In this document: positions 8,798-16,220 of the stretch, piece after piece | Layout of the letters: every line of letters starts with the position of its first letter | Numbering within the stretch: position 1 is the stretch's first letter | Origin: Cohaesibacter celericrescens | GTDB lineage: Bacteria > Pseudomonadota > Alphaproteobacteria > Rhizobiales > Cohaesibacteraceae | Direction of reading: 5' to 3' | Length of the DNA: 33,115 nucleotides | NCBI RefSeq assembly: GCF_002866925.1 | Contig: NZ_PKUQ01000020.1 | Coordinates: 1 to 33,115 of the forward strand | Position numbers and translations under genes: made by a program | Notes under the pieces: generated by a model | Seen by the model: only the letters and a program-made list of their open reading frames with translations | Database searches by the model: none | What the model was told of the DNA's origin: nothing

Positions 8798-9828
8798 CGC
8801 TGGAAGGGGTTGGCAAAACATTTGACACAATCCCTGCTCTTGATGCCATCAACGCCACCATTCATGATGGCGAATTTGTTGCCCTGCTCGGCCCGTCCGG
8901 GTGCGGAAAGTCAACGATACTGCGCCTATTAGCAGGGTTTGAGCATCCAACCACAGGAAGGATCCAGATTGGTTCCAAGGATGTGGCCAATGCCAACACA
9001 GGTCATTTTATATCACCAGAAGACCGAAATATTGGCTTTGTTTTTCAGTCCTACGCCTTGTGGCCCCATATGGATGTGCGGCGCAATGTTGCCTTTGCGT
9101 TGGAGGTCCGTCATCTGGATAAGGAGCAGGTCCGCGCCCAGACTGACGAGGCCCTCAAGGCCACAGAATTGACAGACTATGCTAAGCGAATGCCATCAGA
9201 CCTATCCGGTGGTCAGCGCCAGAGGGTGGCTTTGGCACGCGCTTTGGTGCTTGATCCGCAGGCGGTTTTGCTGGATGAACCACTCGCCAATCTGGACGTG
9301 GCGTTGCGCGCTTCGATGCAAGAGGTGTTCTCCCAATTCCATCGCCGGAACAAATCTACCATGGTTTATGTGACCCATGATCAATCAGAAGCGATGGCTA
9401 TGGCTGACCGGATTGCCGTCATGTCTTGTGGTCAAATCGTGCAGTTTGACACACCAGAAACTCTATACAAACGCCCTCGTAGTAGCTTTGTCGCCAGTTT
9501 TGTGGGCGAAGGAAGTGTTATTCCGATTGAAGGGCTGACACGGAACAACGATGCGGTGACAGCAAGCGCTCTTGGCACCAATTTCTCTATTGAGACCGAC
9601 GTCGAAGCTCCGAACCACATCTGCCTAAGACCGGAAAATCTCAAGATTGAGGAAAGCGGTGACATCCGCGCGCGGGTGCTACGCGCCAGTTATCTGGGCG
9701 GCCAATATCGCTTGCTATTGGAAACAACCAAAAATCATCTCATTACCCTTCTGTCGCGAGATCGTTATCCCGAAGAGAGCCAGCTGGGCCTTTCCATCGC
9801 GCAACCATGGGCATTCAAGGAGGCATAG
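8785..9828 (+). CDS. ABC transporter ATP-binding protein, FbpC/PotA type
   Basis: A 347-residue ATPase with Walker A GPSGCGKST (36-44), the Q-loop segment FVFQSYALWPH, signature LSGGQRQRVALARAL, Walker B AVLLDEPLANLD and the switch His in YVTHDQSEAM. A C-terminal extension of about 110 residues with ICLRPENLKI is the TOBE-type domain usual in this subfamily. The ribosome-binding site AAGGAG is seven bases before the ATG, inside the permease gene. It powers the fused permease, and its stop TAG abuts the ATG of the next gene. Confidence 0.93.
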   Translation: MAKLTLEGVGKTFDTIPALDAINATIHDGEFVALLGPSGCGKSTILRLLAGFEHPTTGRIQIGSKDVANANTGHFISPEDRNIGFVFQSYALWPHMDVRRNVAFALEVRHLDKEQVRAQTDEALKATELTDYAKRMPSDLSGGQRQRVALARALVLDPQAVLLDEPLANLDVALRASMQEVFSQFHRRNKSTMVYVTHDQSEAMAMADRIAVMSCGQIVQFDTPETLYKRPRSSFVASFVGEGSVIPIEGLTRNNDAVTASALGTNFSIETDVEAPNHICLRPENLKIEESGDIRARVLRASYLGGQYRLLLETTKNHLITLLSRDRYPEESQLGLSIAQPWAFKEA

Positions 9829-10899
9829 ATGGCTGAAATTAAAATTTTATCCGGTTTGGGGGAAAAGGGCCCCGCTTGCATGCTGTTGACCACTGAGAAC
9901 CGACGCTGGCTGCTTGATTGTGGCCATGGACCAGAGGCCAACGCCCATTTTGATCCCGCTTGGCTTGAGGGAATAGACGCGGTTTTCATCACGCATGATC
10001 ACATCGATCACATTGGCGGAGCGCCCTACACTGTCGAAAATGGGCTGCCCATTTACACCACCCGACGTACTGCGATGGCGTTACCCCCAGCTGCGGATAT
10101 CCGTCTTTTGCCAGAACAAGGTGTCAGTGACATTGAAGGCGTTCGCCTGACGACAGGGCGCAACGGACATGCTCTCGGTGGTGTCTGGTTCCATTTTGCA
10201 CTTGGCGATGGGTTGTTTTACTCCGGAGACTGGTCCGAAGAATCTGAATGGTTCTCCTTTGACGCGCCTCCAAAAGCCAAAACGGCCATTATTGATTGCT
10301 CATATCATCTTGATGATATTCCACAAGCGCAACGTATAGCCACGCTGGACAGCTTGATCGACAAGCTGGAAGGCAAAATCCTGCTGCCGGTGCCACCTTC
10401 CGGTCGTGCTGGCGAGCTCGCAGTGCATCTCATTGAGCGCTATGGAGTGGATTCCGTCATTCTTGATCCTGAATGTCGGGCTGTTATTGCAGAAGCGGTC
10501 TCGTGCGAAGGAATTTCTGAGAAAGCCAAATCCATAGAACCACTTTTGACGCGGGGCGACATGGATGAAGCGCGCTTTCTCATTTGTGACACGCCCAATG
10601 CTGATGGTGGAGCGGCATGGGGTTATGTCCGCGCGTGGCACGAAAGCGGGCGATTGGGACAGGATGCTCATGTGATCTTCACCGGCCACATGACAGCGCA
10701 TGCCAGAGGCATCGAAAAAGTGGGCGGCGGAAATTTTTGTCGTTGGAACGTACATCCTCCGCTGTCTGACCAGAAAACAATGATCAAACGCCTCGGAGCC
10801 GAGCGGTTTGCGCCGGTTTTCTGCCATGAGCCCGAAGAATATCTTTCTGAAGATGGTTTCGGTGCAGAGGTTTTTTTACACGGGAGTATCAAGCTTTGA
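9829..10899 (+). CDS. Metallo-beta-lactamase-fold hydrolase, beta-CASP-like
   Basis: A 356-residue MBL-fold protein. The metal motif HxHxDH is clear (THDHIDHIGG, His56, His58, Asp60, His61). Further metal-ligand candidates are His154 (GHALGG) and the Asp of FYSGDWS. The second half contains LLPVPPSGRAGELAVHLIE and FTGHMTAHARG, which resemble the beta-CASP arrangement of nuclease-type MBL enzymes (RNase J/Ysh1). It has no signal peptide and so acts in the cytoplasm. Position directly after the ATPase gene, without spacer, ties it to the imported substrate. Phosphodiester hydrolysis is the natural guess, but the substrate is not known. Confidence 0.85.
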   Translation: MAEIKILSGLGEKGPACMLLTTENRRWLLDCGHGPEANAHFDPAWLEGIDAVFITHDHIDHIGGAPYTVENGLPIYTTRRTAMALPPAADIRLLPEQGVSDIEGVRLTTGRNGHALGGVWFHFALGDGLFYSGDWSEESEWFSFDAPPKAKTAIIDCSYHLDDIPQAQRIATLDSLIDKLEGKILLPVPPSGRAGELAVHLIERYGVDSVILDPECRAVIAEAVSCEGISEKAKSIEPLLTRGDMDEARFLICDTPNADGGAAWGYVRAWHESGRLGQDAHVIFTGHMTAHARGIEKVGGGNFCRWNVHPPLSDQKTMIKRLGAERFAPVFCHEPEEYLSEDGFGAEVFLHGSIKL

Positions 10900-11447
10900 T
10901 CTTGGACACTCTAAAACATCACAGCTTCTGCCTAATCCGCCACGGAGAAACAGTGGCCAATCGGGATGGGATCATTGCCGGTCGGCTGGACGTCGCGCTC
11001 ACTGATTTTGGACGCGATCAAGCTCGGGCCCTGCAACGCTCCGACTGGCCCGAAAGCATGTCTCTTTTCTGCTCGCCGAAAGAACGCGCAAAGGAAAGCT
11101 GTTTGCTGGCTTTCCCCGGTAAAGATCCAGAGTTGGTAGCCGGTTTGGTGGAGAGGGATTGGGGAATATTTGAAGGCAGGCCCCTGGCCGAGTTGCCAAC
11201 ACGAGAGCTCCAGCCAGAAGCTGGTGAGGCTTGGCAGGACTTTCTGGACCGTGTTGGAAATGCTCTTGTCTATTGCTGTGCGGCTGCCGACGGTGCCATA
11301 CCGATTATGGTATGCCACTCCGGTGTGGTGCGTGCCGCTCGGATTTTGACCGGCCAACCAACTGTCGGGTCTCGCGCTCCCAATGCCAAGCCAATCCTAT
11401 TTCGTTGGACCGGCGACCATCATGCCGAAGAATCTTTCCATCCTTGA
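10896..11447 (+). CDS. Histidine phosphatase family protein (CobC/PGAM-like)
   Basis: A 183-residue histidine phosphatase. The catalytic motif LIRHGET has the phosphoacceptor His16. The second conserved His is in VCHSGVVR, and the acid segment VERDWGIFEGRP is typical of the family. The start appears to be TTG at 10896, which overlaps the previous stop as TTGA, with GGGAG nine bases upstream. I found no ATG that preserves the RHG motif. As last gene of the transporter/MBL operon it likely removes phosphate from a small molecule. There are no cobalamin genes nearby to support a CobC role. Confidence 0.88.
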   Translation: MILDTLKHHSFCLIRHGETVANRDGIIAGRLDVALTDFGRDQARALQRSDWPESMSLFCSPKERAKESCLLAFPGKDPELVAGLVERDWGIFEGRPLAELPTRELQPEAGEAWQDFLDRVGNALVYCCAAADGAIPIMVCHSGVVRAARILTGQPTVGSRAPNAKPILFRWTGDHHAEESFHP

Positions 11448-11513
11448 TGTAGAATGATTTGTTGCGAAAAGCCGGTGATGATGCCAGCTGTAGAGCGATC
11501 AATTCATGGTTTA

Positions 11514-12386
11514 TCATTCAGCAAAACTGGCAATGCACCATGCCCAGACGGCGTCCACTGTATCACGGGGGTAAGGGGAGCGCTTTCGTACGAGATAGAA
11601 ATCAGACTCTATTCCGAAATTTGCGTCGGAAACGTTGACCAGTCGTTTTGCAACTAGATCTGCTTTTACAAAGGCGCGACATGCAATAGCAACCCCTTGA
11701 CCGGCCAAGGCAGCATCGAGTGCAAGTGATGTCTGGTTGAATATTGCACCAGGCAGTCTCCCAACTGTGCCAAAAAATTTGGGCCAATGATTGTCAGCAT
11801 CGTGAAGCAATGGCAGCTCTTTGATTTGTTCTCGCGTTAACGGCAATGGCAAGCCCTTCAACAAATGTGGACTGGCTACAAGAACAAGATCCTGCCGGAA
11901 CAGCAAATGGGTCTCAATCGCGGCTGAAAAAGGCGGGTGCGTTTGGCGCACCGCAATATCGACCTGATCGCGATCAAAGTCGGAGACCTTCACTGTGGCA
12001 ACTGTGCGCAACTCCACTTCGGGAAGCATTGACTTGAGCATGGATAACTGCGGAATCAACAGTTTCGTCGCAAATGTCGGCGTGACGCTGATCGTCAGGG
12101 CGTCGGTACGATTGTGCAACTGTGCTGTTGCCTTACTCAAAGTATCGAAAGCGCGGGTCACTTCTGAAAGATAGGCAGCACCTTGAGGTGTGAGTACAAC
12201 ACCTCGTGGCACACGCTGAAACAATGAAATACCAAGATGCGCTTCCAGCATGCGTACTTGTTGAGCGACCGCGCCTTGTGTGACGCCAAGCTCTTCAGCA
12301 GCTGCGCGAAAATTCAACTGTCGCCCAGACACTTCGAAGGCGCGCAAAGCGTTGAGTGGGGGGAGTGATCTGCGAGAAATTAGCAT
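11514..12386 (-). CDS. LysR-family regulator, GcvA-like
   Basis: A 290-residue LysR protein of the GcvA-like group. The opening SRRSLPPLNALRAFEVSGRQLNF and the recognition helix GVTQGAVAQQVRMLEAHLG are characteristic. The effector domain follows from about residue 92. It is divergent from the MFS gene at 12566 across a 179-base gap, so it probably controls that exporter and itself. Its AGGA ribosome-binding site is buried in a perfect inverted repeat (12391-12413). Confidence 0.9.
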   Translation of the reverse strand: MLISRRSLPPLNALRAFEVSGRQLNFRAAAEELGVTQGAVAQQVRMLEAHLGISLFQRVPRGVVLTPQGAAYLSEVTRAFDTLSKATAQLHNRTDALTISVTPTFATKLLIPQLSMLKSMLPEVELRTVATVKVSDFDRDQVDIAVRQTHPPFSAAIETHLLFRQDLVLVASPHLLKGLPLPLTREQIKELPLLHDADNHWPKFFGTVGRLPGAIFNQTSLALDAALAGQGVAIACRAFVKADLVAKRLVNVSDANFGIESDFYLVRKRSPYPRDTVDAVWAWCIASFAE

Positions 12387-12390
12387 ATTT

Positions 12391-12413
12391 ATCCTGTAGA
12401 TTTTCTACAGGAT
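12391..12413. promoter_or_regulatory. Perfect inverted repeat over the LysR ribosome-binding site
   Basis: ATCCTGTAGA and TCTACAGGAT flank a 3-base centre, ending four bases from the LysR start codon. On the minus-strand mRNA the AGGA of the ribosome-binding site lies in the 3' arm. It may be the autoregulatory binding site of the LysR protein, an RNA hairpin limiting its translation, or both. Confidence 0.7.
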
Positions 12414-12565
12414 AGCAGATTTCTTTCTGGCAAGACAGTCCCTTGCGAATAAGACAGTATGCAGCTCAATCCTCATGATGACCGGGCAATGATTCGGCGA
12501 TCAAATCTATCTGGAACACAGGGATTTGTGCATCGAACGAGCCCGCAACAACACCGAGCAGCACC

Positions 12566-13762
12566 ATGGCAACACACAAAAAAATACTCATACCGACTTC
12601 ATATTCGGTCATCTTGGCGGTCAGCGGTACCCACTTGATTAATGACCTGATCCAGTTTTTGCTACCGGCGCTCTATCCGGTTTTTAAATCACAGTATGCG
12701 CTCAATTATTTCCAGCTGGGCCTACTCACGTTGGCGCAACAGATCACGGCCTGTATATTGCAACCCATCATGGGGCTTTATGGTGATCTGAAGCCCAAGC
12801 CTTATTCGCTTGCCGTTTCAATGACGGTCGTTGCCTTCGGCATCGTGATGCTGGCAATGGCTGATTCATTTATGCTTTTGCTTGTTTCTGCAACCATTCT
12901 AGGGATTGGTTCTGCTTTGTTTCACCCAGAGGCTTCGCGTGTTTGTCGCATGGCCTCTGGTGGCAAGCTCGGATTTGCTCAGTCCAGCTTTCAGGTTGGG
13001 GGGAACACTGGCACTGCCTTGGGCCCGCTTGCAGCAGCTTTGTTCGTTTTGCCCTTGGGGCAAATAAGCACCGTTTGGTTCGGCCTTTTAGCCGTGATTG
13101 GCGTTATCATCCTCATAAGGGTCGCAAAGTGGTTTACGAACCATCAGCGGATGATAAATTCCACTGATGCGTCCCCGCGGATACTCCCGCAACTGCCGAA
13201 AAAGCACCTAATTTTTGCATTCGCCATCATCGGTGCCCTGCTCTTGAGCAAGTTCGTCTACATCGAAACATTCAAAAGCTACTATACATTTTTCCTTATC
13301 GAAAAGTTCGGGCTGGCGATTCAAGAAGCACAGACCCTGTTGTTTGTCTTTTTGGGTGCAATTGCGGTCGGTACCTTTGTGGGAGGGCCAATCGGAGATC
13401 GCATTGGCCGCAAGAAGGTCATCTGGGGCTCAATACTTGGGGCTTTGCCTTTTGCGCTGATATTGCCGCACATGACGTTAGCGGGGACAATTGCCCTGAG
13501 TATTATCGTTGGGTTGATTTTGGCCTCGGCCTTCTCCGCAATCGTTGTCTATGCACAAGAGTTGCTGCCTCAAAAGGTTGGTATGGTTGCAGGTCTCGTT
13601 TTTGGCTTTGCCTTCGGCGTGGGCGCTTTGGGGGCCGCAGCATTGGGGGCGGCCGCTGATCTGGTCGGAATGCAACAAGTCTTCAACTACATGTCTGGGC
13701 TGCTGCTTTTAGGGTTTCTAACATTATTCCTGCCAGACATTGCTTGGGCCAAAGAGGATTGA
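12566..13762 (+). CDS. fsr: MFS exporter, fosmidomycin-resistance (Fsr) family
   Basis: A 398-residue major-facilitator protein with about twelve hydrophobic segments. The Fsr family hallmarks are THLINDLIQFLLPALYP near the N-terminus, GIGSALFHPEASR after the fourth segment, and QVGGNTGTALGPLAA. A second-half MFS loop reads GDRIGRKKV. E. coli Fsr exports fosmidomycin and is of similar length. Homologues are often general small-molecule exporters, so the natural substrate is open. The ribosome-binding site is weak (GAGCAG). Control by the divergent LysR protein is likely. Confidence 0.88.
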   Translation: MATHKKILIPTSYSVILAVSGTHLINDLIQFLLPALYPVFKSQYALNYFQLGLLTLAQQITACILQPIMGLYGDLKPKPYSLAVSMTVVAFGIVMLAMADSFMLLLVSATILGIGSALFHPEASRVCRMASGGKLGFAQSSFQVGGNTGTALGPLAAALFVLPLGQISTVWFGLLAVIGVIILIRVAKWFTNHQRMINSTDASPRILPQLPKKHLIFAFAIIGALLLSKFVYIETFKSYYTFFLIEKFGLAIQEAQTLLFVFLGAIAVGTFVGGPIGDRIGRKKVIWGSILGALPFALILPHMTLAGTIALSIIVGLILASAFSAIVVYAQELLPQKVGMVAGLVFGFAFGVGALGAAALGAAADLVGMQQVFNYMSGLLLLGFLTLFLPDIAWAKED

Positions 13763-14140
13763 TCTTGCAGAAAACCTCTGTATCGGCCCCGGCTTTGAAA
13801 AGGGCATCTATTTGACGCGCCCTCTTGTCCACGAACCGGAGATCATCGGAACCAAGGGCTGTCACGAATTGGATTTTGACGGCCCTTGTGCCTGTCGGCG
13901 TCGCCCCGTCTGGAGCCGTGTATTTTTTTGGGGTGCTGTCTGGCTGCAGAGTTTTTGGGCAAACAAGGGACCTAATCGAGCCGGGGAATGCATCCAGTCA
14001 GATGCACTGCCATCTCGCCCTCTTTTGTGCAAGTTTTGAAAAAATGACGAGAAAACACAATGCAAGGAATTGACTTCTAGCCCCGCCGACAGATCAACTG
14101 CTAGGCTCTGCGTTATTGTTGCAAAAAAGGAGCCGCCTGT
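13763..14140. other. Intergenic region before the flavoprotein gene
   Basis: About 380 bases without a recognised gene. Short overlapping frames on both strands resemble nothing I know. The right end has the strong ribosome-binding site AGGAG eight bases before the flavoprotein ATG. I could not place a convincing -35/-10 pair. Confidence 0.4.
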
Positions 14141-15652
14141 ATGACCACTCTGTCCGATCCAGACGTATCCAGCCGTTTAAGTCAATTTCTTGCCTCTGCT
14201 CGAAACAATTTGGATGGCCTGAGCATACAGAGCGGAGAAGAAATCGGCGATGAATGGCGCATAGCGACTTTTCCCTGGGCCGCGCAACCTCTTGCTATCC
14301 TTAGGCCTGCAAATGCCGATATAATCGCCCCCCTGTTGAAGTTAGCCGCGAATGCTCAGCTGGCAGTTTATCCCGTTTCCAGGGGGCGGAATTGGGGTTT
14401 AGGCTCCCGACTGCCTACTGAAGATGCGCTGGTGCTCGATCTTTCCGGACTTGATCGCATTCTGGCGTTGGATATGACGTCTGGTACTGTGCGGATCGAA
14501 CCCGGCGTCACATTCGCCACCCTGCAGGCACGACTGAAGCATGAAGGACTGGCCTTCCATCTGCCGTCCTTTGGTGGCCCGACCGACGCTAGCGTGCTCG
14601 CCAATGCGCTGGAGCGGGGCGAAGGCAGCGGGGCTTACGGGGATCGCTTCGGGCGGATGTGGGATCTGGATGTGGCCCTCACCACCGGAGAACGCCTGCG
14701 CACGGGCCATACCCGATCCGGATCAGAGCAATCAGCGTCCATTCATGCCCGTCCAGCGGGCCCGCTGATTGAGGGTCTCTTCAGTCAATCCAACTTCGGA
14801 ATTGTGCTGTCGGCCACCATCGAATTGCAACCCACCCTGCCCTATGCCGCCGCCATTCTGGCCGACATCGGTACCGGTGAGGCGCTGGATAAAGCCGTGC
14901 CCGTGCTCCGCCGATTGATCACATCTGGCATGATCGCCCCCCAGTCTCTGGTGCTGTGGGACGGTGCCAAGCGCGCTTCTTCGCTGGTGGGGCGCTATGC
15001 ACCGCAAACCAATGAGCTTCTGAGCAAGCCCAATCAATGGGGGGCGTCAGCCCTCATCTTTTCCCCCCACCCTGACCTGATGCGGATCACTCAACAAATC
15101 GTGGAATCCGAGCTGTCCAGCGTGGCAGACGAGATCACGGTACAAAGTGACCGCGACGAAAAGGGGCAGCGTCAGGAGACCATCCTCACCGGATTTGCGG
15201 ATGGTGGCAACGTTATGAGTGGCTATTGGGGCAAAAAGGTGCGCCCAGACATTCCGGGCAATATGGACCTTGATCGCTGTGGTTTTGTCTGGCTCTGCCC
15301 TGTTGTGCCTTTCGATGCTGAAGCCATCCGCACCGTAAACAGTATTTTGGCAGATACCAGCCAAAGCGAGCGGATCTTCGCAGCGCTTGGACTGCAAGCC
15401 ATCTCCTCACGGGCGCTGCATTGTTATGTCTCGCTCGCATGGGACCGCGACGAACCGGAAGCCGAGAAAGAAGCCATGCGGGCCCACAGCCAAATCACCG
15501 CGCAGCTCGACCAATCGGGATTTTCGCTCTATCGGTTAGGGCTGATGGATCTGGCACATTTGCCGCGTCCTTGCCAAAGCTGGAATGAGGTCTGCGACCG
15601 TCTAAAAACGGCGCTTGATCCTGCGGGCATTTTGTCGCCAGGGCGGACTTGA
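14141..15652 (+). CDS. FAD-binding oxidoreductase, VAO/PCMH family
   Basis: A 503-residue flavoprotein. The N-terminal FAD_binding_4 domain (residues about 45-235) contains the pyrophosphate-loop segment YPVSRGRNWGLGS, then LVLDLSGLDRILALD, VRIEPGVTFATLQARL and the late FAD segment SQSNFGIVLSATIEL. The C-terminal half would be the substrate cap, as in p-cresol methylhydroxylase and vanillyl-alcohol oxidase. No signal peptide is evident. The substrate is probably an alcohol, phenol or hydroxy acid. It is monocistronic, with its own ribosome-binding site, and converges on the NHLM cluster across a hairpin. A role in that cluster is possible but unsupported. Confidence 0.82.
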   Translation: MTTLSDPDVSSRLSQFLASARNNLDGLSIQSGEEIGDEWRIATFPWAAQPLAILRPANADIIAPLLKLAANAQLAVYPVSRGRNWGLGSRLPTEDALVLDLSGLDRILALDMTSGTVRIEPGVTFATLQARLKHEGLAFHLPSFGGPTDASVLANALERGEGSGAYGDRFGRMWDLDVALTTGERLRTGHTRSGSEQSASIHARPAGPLIEGLFSQSNFGIVLSATIELQPTLPYAAAILADIGTGEALDKAVPVLRRLITSGMIAPQSLVLWDGAKRASSLVGRYAPQTNELLSKPNQWGASALIFSPHPDLMRITQQIVESELSSVADEITVQSDRDEKGQRQETILTGFADGGNVMSGYWGKKVRPDIPGNMDLDRCGFVWLCPVVPFDAEAIRTVNSILADTSQSERIFAALGLQAISSRALHCYVSLAWDRDEPEAEKEAMRAHSQITAQLDQSGFSLYRLGLMDLAHLPRPCQSWNEVCDRLKTALDPAGILSPGRT

Positions 15653-15680
15653 TCCGCAGAAACAAACAGCGTTCAATAGA

Positions 15681-15703
15681 AAAGGGCCGGAAACCGGCCC
15701 TTT
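15681..15703. terminator. Bidirectional terminator-like hairpin
   Basis: AAAGGGCCGG and CCGGCCCTTT form a perfect 10-bp stem with a 3-base loop between the converging flavoprotein and 149-residue genes. The outer A/T pairs give short U-tracts on either strand, and a T-run also follows at 15711-15717 on the plus strand. Confidence 0.88.
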
Positions 15704-15727
15704 AACATATATTTTTTGGCGTGCTAT

Positions 15728-16177
15728 TCAGTGAGTAGACGCATGCATCGCCCGAATGATGGCGCCTGCTGACAGGAAAGCGCTAAGCACGGCCGCCTGT
15801 GGAGCCAACCCGGCTTTGATCGCGTCACGATATTCCACTTCAGCAACTTTTTCGGCCTGGTCTACCCCCGGAACCCCTACGGTTGCCTTGCGCTTGATGG
15901 CAACAACCCGTTCAAATGCAGCCATCGCATCTTGAGTTTCGTCCAGTGCCTTGCAGAAGACGTCCATAATCAGAACCATTTCAGCTTCCGGCACAGAGGC
16001 ATCAAGGGCACTTGAGAGCTCCTGCCCCTGCGCAACGCGCGCCGTAGTGGCTTCCTGAACCTTTGCTCCGATCAATACCGCTTGTCCTGCCGACCAGCCA
16101 GACAGAGAGGCCGCGCCTGTAGCCATGCCCATAATGGCGTCTTTGACTTCCTCAATAACTTTGTTATCCATCGACAT
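15728..16177 (-). CDS. Hypothetical 149-residue protein, last gene of NHLM cluster
   Basis: Not recognised. It is a 149-residue, mostly helical protein rich in Ala and Val. It has a small-residue segment (GMATGAASLSGWSAGQAVLIGA, about residues 17-37), a central acidic helix pair (EAEMVLIMDVFCKALDETQD) and a hydrophobic C-terminal stretch (AAVLSAFLSAGAIIRAM). It has no double-glycine leader and no signal peptide. TAGGAG lies nine bases before the ATG. It follows the double-glycine precursor gene by 43 bases on the same strand, so it may be a second cargo, an immunity protein or a chaperone. None of these can be chosen from sequence alone. Confidence 0.75.
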   Translation of the reverse strand: MSMDNKVIEEVKDAIMGMATGAASLSGWSAGQAVLIGAKVQEATTARVAQGQELSSALDASVPEAEMVLIMDVFCKALDETQDAMAAFERVVAIKRKATVGVPGVDQAEKVAEVEYRDAIKAGLAPQAAVLSAFLSAGAIIRAMHASTH

Positions 16178-16220
16178 GCTCTTAAACTCCTACCAATAAT
16201 TTCGTATGAAATGCGTTTGA

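Noticed and set aside
6126..9828. Ferric iron importer FbpABC
   Set aside because: Family annotation would suggest it, but there is no Fur-like site, no siderophore gene, and the neighbours are phosphatase, MBL hydrolase and a DeoR regulator.
15728..16177. R-body (RebB-like) protein
   Set aside because: Small size and Ala-rich helices are suggestive, but the conserved RebB sequence pattern is not visible and no other reb genes are present.
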